Origin: Quisquiliibacterium sp.
GTDB taxonomy: Bacteria; Pseudomonadota; Gammaproteobacteria; Burkholderiales; Burkholderiaceae_E
Direction: 5' to 3'
NCBI GenBank assembly: GCA_023257915.1
Contig: JALRBB010000280.1
Location: forward strand, 1-8,228
DNA length: 8,228 nucleotides
The notes beneath the pieces were generated by a model. It worked only from the letters and a program-made list of their open reading frames with translations. It made no database searches and had not been told where the DNA came from. Positions 5,662 through 8,228 of the stretch are shown piece by piece (position 1 is the stretch's first letter; every line of letters starts with the position of its first letter). A program made the position numbers and the translations under genes.

Positions 5662-7872
5662 ATGCGTTTCATGCGCCGCGTGTCGCGCTGGCGATGGATG
5701 CTGCCGACGGTACGGCTAGTCGGTCTGTCTCTGCTGCCGATCATCCTGACCTTGCTGATGATCGTCGCGCTGCTCTTCGAGGAATCCGAGCTCTCGGTGC
5801 AGCGACGTGTCGAAGGCCTTGTGATGGGCGCCCAGACCGCATTGGACGGAAAGCTCCAATACGGATTGCGACTGGCAGTCGCATTGTCGGAATCGAGATC
5901 CTTAAAGAGTGGCGACTATGCCGACTTCGCACTCGAAGCCCAGTCGGTGGTTTCCCAAGATCAGGACCTTGCCTGGATCGTCATCACCGATGTGCCCGGC
6001 AAGCGTTTTGTGTATCACACCGGACGACCCGAAACTCCGGCTGTCGCTTTGCCCGCTGGGCCCAATGCCGTCGCGCAAGGGGCACAAGTTCTTGTCACCG
6101 GTCAGCCGACAATCTTCGGATTACGCCAGCATGGTCCAACGATTACCGAAAAGACAATCCCGATTCGAACCCCGATACGAGATTCGTCGACCGACGGCCT
6201 GACCCTCACGGTGATGCTGGAAGCATCGCCGCTGATCTCGCTGTTTGAAGCAATGCCGGCAAGTTGGAGCGGACTGGTGATCGACCCTGGTGGCAACATC
6301 GTCGCCACCAACAAAATCGCTGCAGATCGGATCGGCAAACAGATCGGTCAAGCGCTTTCCGAACGCCTGGCCACGCAACTTTGCAACCGTCTCGGCGACG
6401 GAAGCATTCGTCTGAACTCGGTGATGCTGACGCCTCAAGAGCCGGCAGATGCAGGCAAAACCTCGCTGGAGGTTGCCTCCTGCTCGAACCGGACCGGTTG
6501 GTCAATCGTCGTCAAGGTACCGGATTCTGAAGTTCATGCTCCGTTTGATGAAGGACTCAAGCTGATCATCCTGATGGGCATCGTCGCCATCACCTTGTCC
6601 GCAGGTATCGCACTGAGATTGGGGAGACGCCTGGAGGAAACCAAGGATCTGCGTGCAGCCAAGGAAGCAGCCGAGTCGGCCAACCAGCTCAAGAGCGAAT
6701 TTCTCGCAAACATGAGTCACGAGCTGCGTACCCCATTGAACGCGATTCTCGGCCATGCCCAGCTGATGGAAGGGATCCAAAAGACCGACCAATCGGCAGA
6801 CCCCTCCCGTGAGGAGTCCGTGCGTCGCATGCATCTGGAGCAGATCACCCGCGCCGGCTGGCATTTGCTGGGCCTGATCGAGGAGGTGCTCGACCTGTCC
6901 AAGATCGAATCAGGCAATCTCGCCATCGAACATTCGCTGATCGACCTGCCAGCCTTGTTGGGCGATTGCCTGGCGCAAGTCGAACCACAGGCGCAAAAAT
7001 TCCACGTCAAGCTTTTGCCGATTCACGTCGAGCCGCAGGCCAGGTTCGCACTAGCGGATCCGCTTCGCTTGCGCCAGGTTGTCCTGAATCTGCTCAGCAA
7101 TGCCATCAAGTACAACCGACCGGGCGGCAGCGTCCAGGTCGCCGTTGAACCGTTGCCAGATCGGCGTTTGGGTATTGCAATCAGCGACACCGGCCGTGGC
7201 ATGACCGACTCCCAGTTACAGCAACTGTTCCAACCCTTTGTTCGTTTCGTCGCGCGCGGTGAGGTCATTGAAGGAACCGGGATTGGTCTAGCCCTGTCCA
7301 AGCGGCTAGTCGAAATGATGGGCGGTGAACTGACAGTCAAAAGCCGTCCTGGGCAAGGCAGCGTTTTCAGCTTTGCCATCGAGCGTGGCGAGCAACTCGA
7401 CACAAACCCATTGGTACCAGCTAATCAGTCGGAGCTTCCAGTCAGCGCACAACCGGCTGCTGAACCGCCGCCTCTCGAGCCGGCTGCCCGGCAGGCAGGT
7501 GCGCATCGAAGCGTGCTGTACATCGAAGACACGATGACCAATCTGGAAATCGTCAGGCTGTACCTCGAACGCCAAGGGGGGTTTCGAGTTCTTCATGCTC
7601 CCGACGGAGAAGGCGGCATCGAACTCGCGCTTGCCGAGTGCCCTGATGTGATCGTGCTCGACATGAACCTGCCGGGAATGAACGGTCTGCAAGTCAAGCA
7701 AGCTCTGCACACAAATCCGCAGACTCGAGACATACCGGTGATCGCCTTGTCGGCCAACGCAATGCACGCAGACATTGAGCAGGCGCTTGCCGCTGGCTTT
7801 TACGACTACCTGACCAAACCGATCAAGCTACCGAAGCTTCTCGACGCCCTGCGAACCGCGTCGCCCGCCTGA
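5662..7872 (+). CDS. Membrane-bound hybrid sensor histidine kinase with C-terminal receiver
   Basis: Inner-membrane signal transducer of 736 residues. Order: basic N-terminus; TM1 about 17-39; periplasmic sensor region about 40-298, Cache-like by length and position though I see no diagnostic motif; TM2 about 299-318; a short linker with likely coiled coil ([21 protein letters not shown]); HisKA with [14 protein letters not shown] (phosphorylatable His353); HATPase with N-box NLLSNAIKY (Asn480), G1 DTGRGM (509-514), F-box LFQPFVR and G2 [10 protein letters not shown] (538-547); a proline-rich linker about 580-612; and a receiver from 615 with acidic pair Glu622-Asp623, phosphoacceptor Asp667 ([11 protein letters not shown]), Ser697 and Lys719 (YLTKP). 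All catalytic residues are intact. No HPt domain is fused, and no response regulator or DNA-binding partner lies in the window, so output is unknown. The sensor domain has just two cysteines, Cys241 and Cys274. It follows the small membrane protein gene and precedes a PaiB-like gene. Confidence 0.95.
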   Translation: MRFMRRVSRWRWMLPTVRLVGLSLLPIILTLLMIVALLFEESELSVQRRVEGLVMGAQTALDGKLQYGLRLAVALSESRSLKSGDYADFALEAQSVVSQDQDLAWIVITDVPGKRFVYHTGRPETPAVALPAGPNAVAQGAQVLVTGQPTIFGLRQHGPTITEKTIPIRTPIRDSSTDGLTLTVMLEASPLISLFEAMPASWSGLVIDPGGNIVATNKIAADRIGKQIGQALSERLATQLCNRLGDGSIRLNSVMLTPQEPADAGKTSLEVASCSNRTGWSIVVKVPDSEVHAPFDEGLKLIILMGIVAITLSAGIALRLGRRLEETKDLRAAKEAAESANQLKSEFLANMSHELRTPLNAILGHAQLMEGIQKTDQSADPSREESVRRMHLEQITRAGWHLLGLIEEVLDLSKIESGNLAIEHSLIDLPALLGDCLAQVEPQAQKFHVKLLPIHVEPQARFALADPLRLRQVVLNLLSNAIKYNRPGGSVQVAVEPLPDRRLGIAISDTGRGMTDSQLQQLFQPFVRFVARGEVIEGTGIGLALSKRLVEMMGGELTVKSRPGQGSVFSFAIERGEQLDTNPLVPANQSELPVSAQPAAEPPPLEPAARQAGAHRSVLYIEDTMTNLEIVRLYLERQGGFRVLHAPDGEGGIELALAECPDVIVLDMNLPGMNGLQVKQALHTNPQTRDIPVIALSANAMHADIEQALAAGFYDYLTKPIKLPKLLDALRTASPA

Positions 7873-7927
7873 GGTACGTTGACCAACAGGCTTGTCCGCT
7901 CCCTTCGAGGCTCATGCCACCGATCCC

Positions 7928-7933
7928 AAGGAT
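7928..7933 (+). promoter_or_regulatory. Ribosome binding site of the PaiB-like gene
   Basis: AAGGAT, eight bases before ATG 7942; supports the start that gives the family's typical N-terminus. Confidence 0.55.
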
Positions 7934-7941
7934 TTTTCCAC

Positions 7942-8228
7942 ATGTACATGCCCGCGCATTTTGACGAGAGTCGACCCGATGAAGTCGTCCGACTATTGAG
8001 AGACTATCCCCTGGGCGCCCTGGTCATCACCGGTCCTGACGGGCTGGACGCCAATCATCTCCCCTTCGAGTACGAACCGGAGCCCGGGGGGCTCGGGTGC
8101 TTGCGCGCCCACATCGCACGCGCAAATCCGCTCTGGCAACAAGCCAGCGATGGCGATCAGGTTCTGGTGATTTTCCAGGGAAGCCAGGGGTACCTGTCAC
8201 CGAACTGGTATCCGAGCAAGCATGAAAC
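7942..8228 (+). CDS. paiB: PaiB-family FMN-binding split-barrel protein, 5' part (3' end outside window)
   Basis: The first 95 codons of a PaiB-type protein, named after the Bacillus negative regulator of sporulation and protease genes; in proteobacteria such genes are usually annotated as FMN-binding negative transcriptional regulators, their true role being mostly unproven. Recognisable family pieces: MYMPAHFDE at the start, YPLGALVITGPDGLDANHLPFEY (about 23-45), AHIARANPLW (about 56-65) and VLVIFQGSQGYLSPNWYPSKHE (about 73-94), the strand and loop that continue into the flavin-binding barrel. ATG 7942 has AAGGAT eight bases upstream; a second ATG at codon 3 is possible. The full family length is about 200-210 residues, so over half the gene lies to the right. 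It follows the kinase by 69 bases on the same strand, with no obvious terminator between, so co-transcription is possible but unproven. Confidence 0.9.
   Translation, partial: MYMPAHFDESRPDEVVRLLRDYPLGALVITGPDGLDANHLPFEYEPEPGGLGCLRAHIARANPLWQQASDGDQVLVIFQGSQGYLSPNWYPSKHE

Noticed and set aside
5634..6248. Plus-strand open frame of 204 codons overlapping the kinase start
   Set aside because: A shifted-frame shadow of the kinase, with Arg/Ala-rich composition and no motif.

Overview
The window looks like ordinary chromosomal DNA from a GC-rich proteobacterium. Gammaproteobacteria is the best guess: the glutamate-cysteine ligase is the enterobacterial/pseudomonad GshA type, and a TesA-like esterase is divergent from a YbbA-like ABC ATPase, as in Escherichia coli. 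I see no rRNA, tRNA, CRISPR array, insertion sequence, integrase or phage gene, and base composition seems even. Species or genus cannot be fixed from this window.

Layout, left to right. (1) The 3' part of pgi (glucose-6-phosphate isomerase), plus strand, cut by the left edge. (2) A convergent neighbour on the minus strand, a YbbA/LolD-family ABC ATPase with no permease gene beside it. (3) Divergent from it, a secreted GDSL/SGNH esterase of the TesA family; the two apparent ATG starts interlock in one CATG tetranucleotide. (4) Convergent with tesA, gshA on the minus strand, which has no ATG start and probably begins at a TTG. (5) Divergent from gshA across about 115 bases, an alpha/beta hydrolase with a strong ribosome binding site, followed by a perfect 10-bp hairpin. 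(6) A small membrane protein of about 91 residues, then a 736-residue membrane-bound hybrid sensor histidine kinase with a periplasmic sensor domain, HisKA, HATPase and a C-terminal receiver. (7) The 5' part of a PaiB-family FMN-binding split-barrel protein, cut by the right edge.

The genes do not form one pathway. They cover central carbon metabolism (pgi), envelope or lipid ester hydrolysis (tesA, ybbA), thiol synthesis (gshA), an orphan hydrolase and a signalling unit (small membrane protein plus hybrid kinase, perhaps with the PaiB-like gene downstream). I did not find a clear new multi-gene system. The points most worth a second look are the ABC ATPase without a permease, the CATG start overlap with an unusual tesA N-terminus, the small membrane protein ahead of the hybrid kinase, and the kinase's paired periplasmic cysteines with no partner regulator in view.
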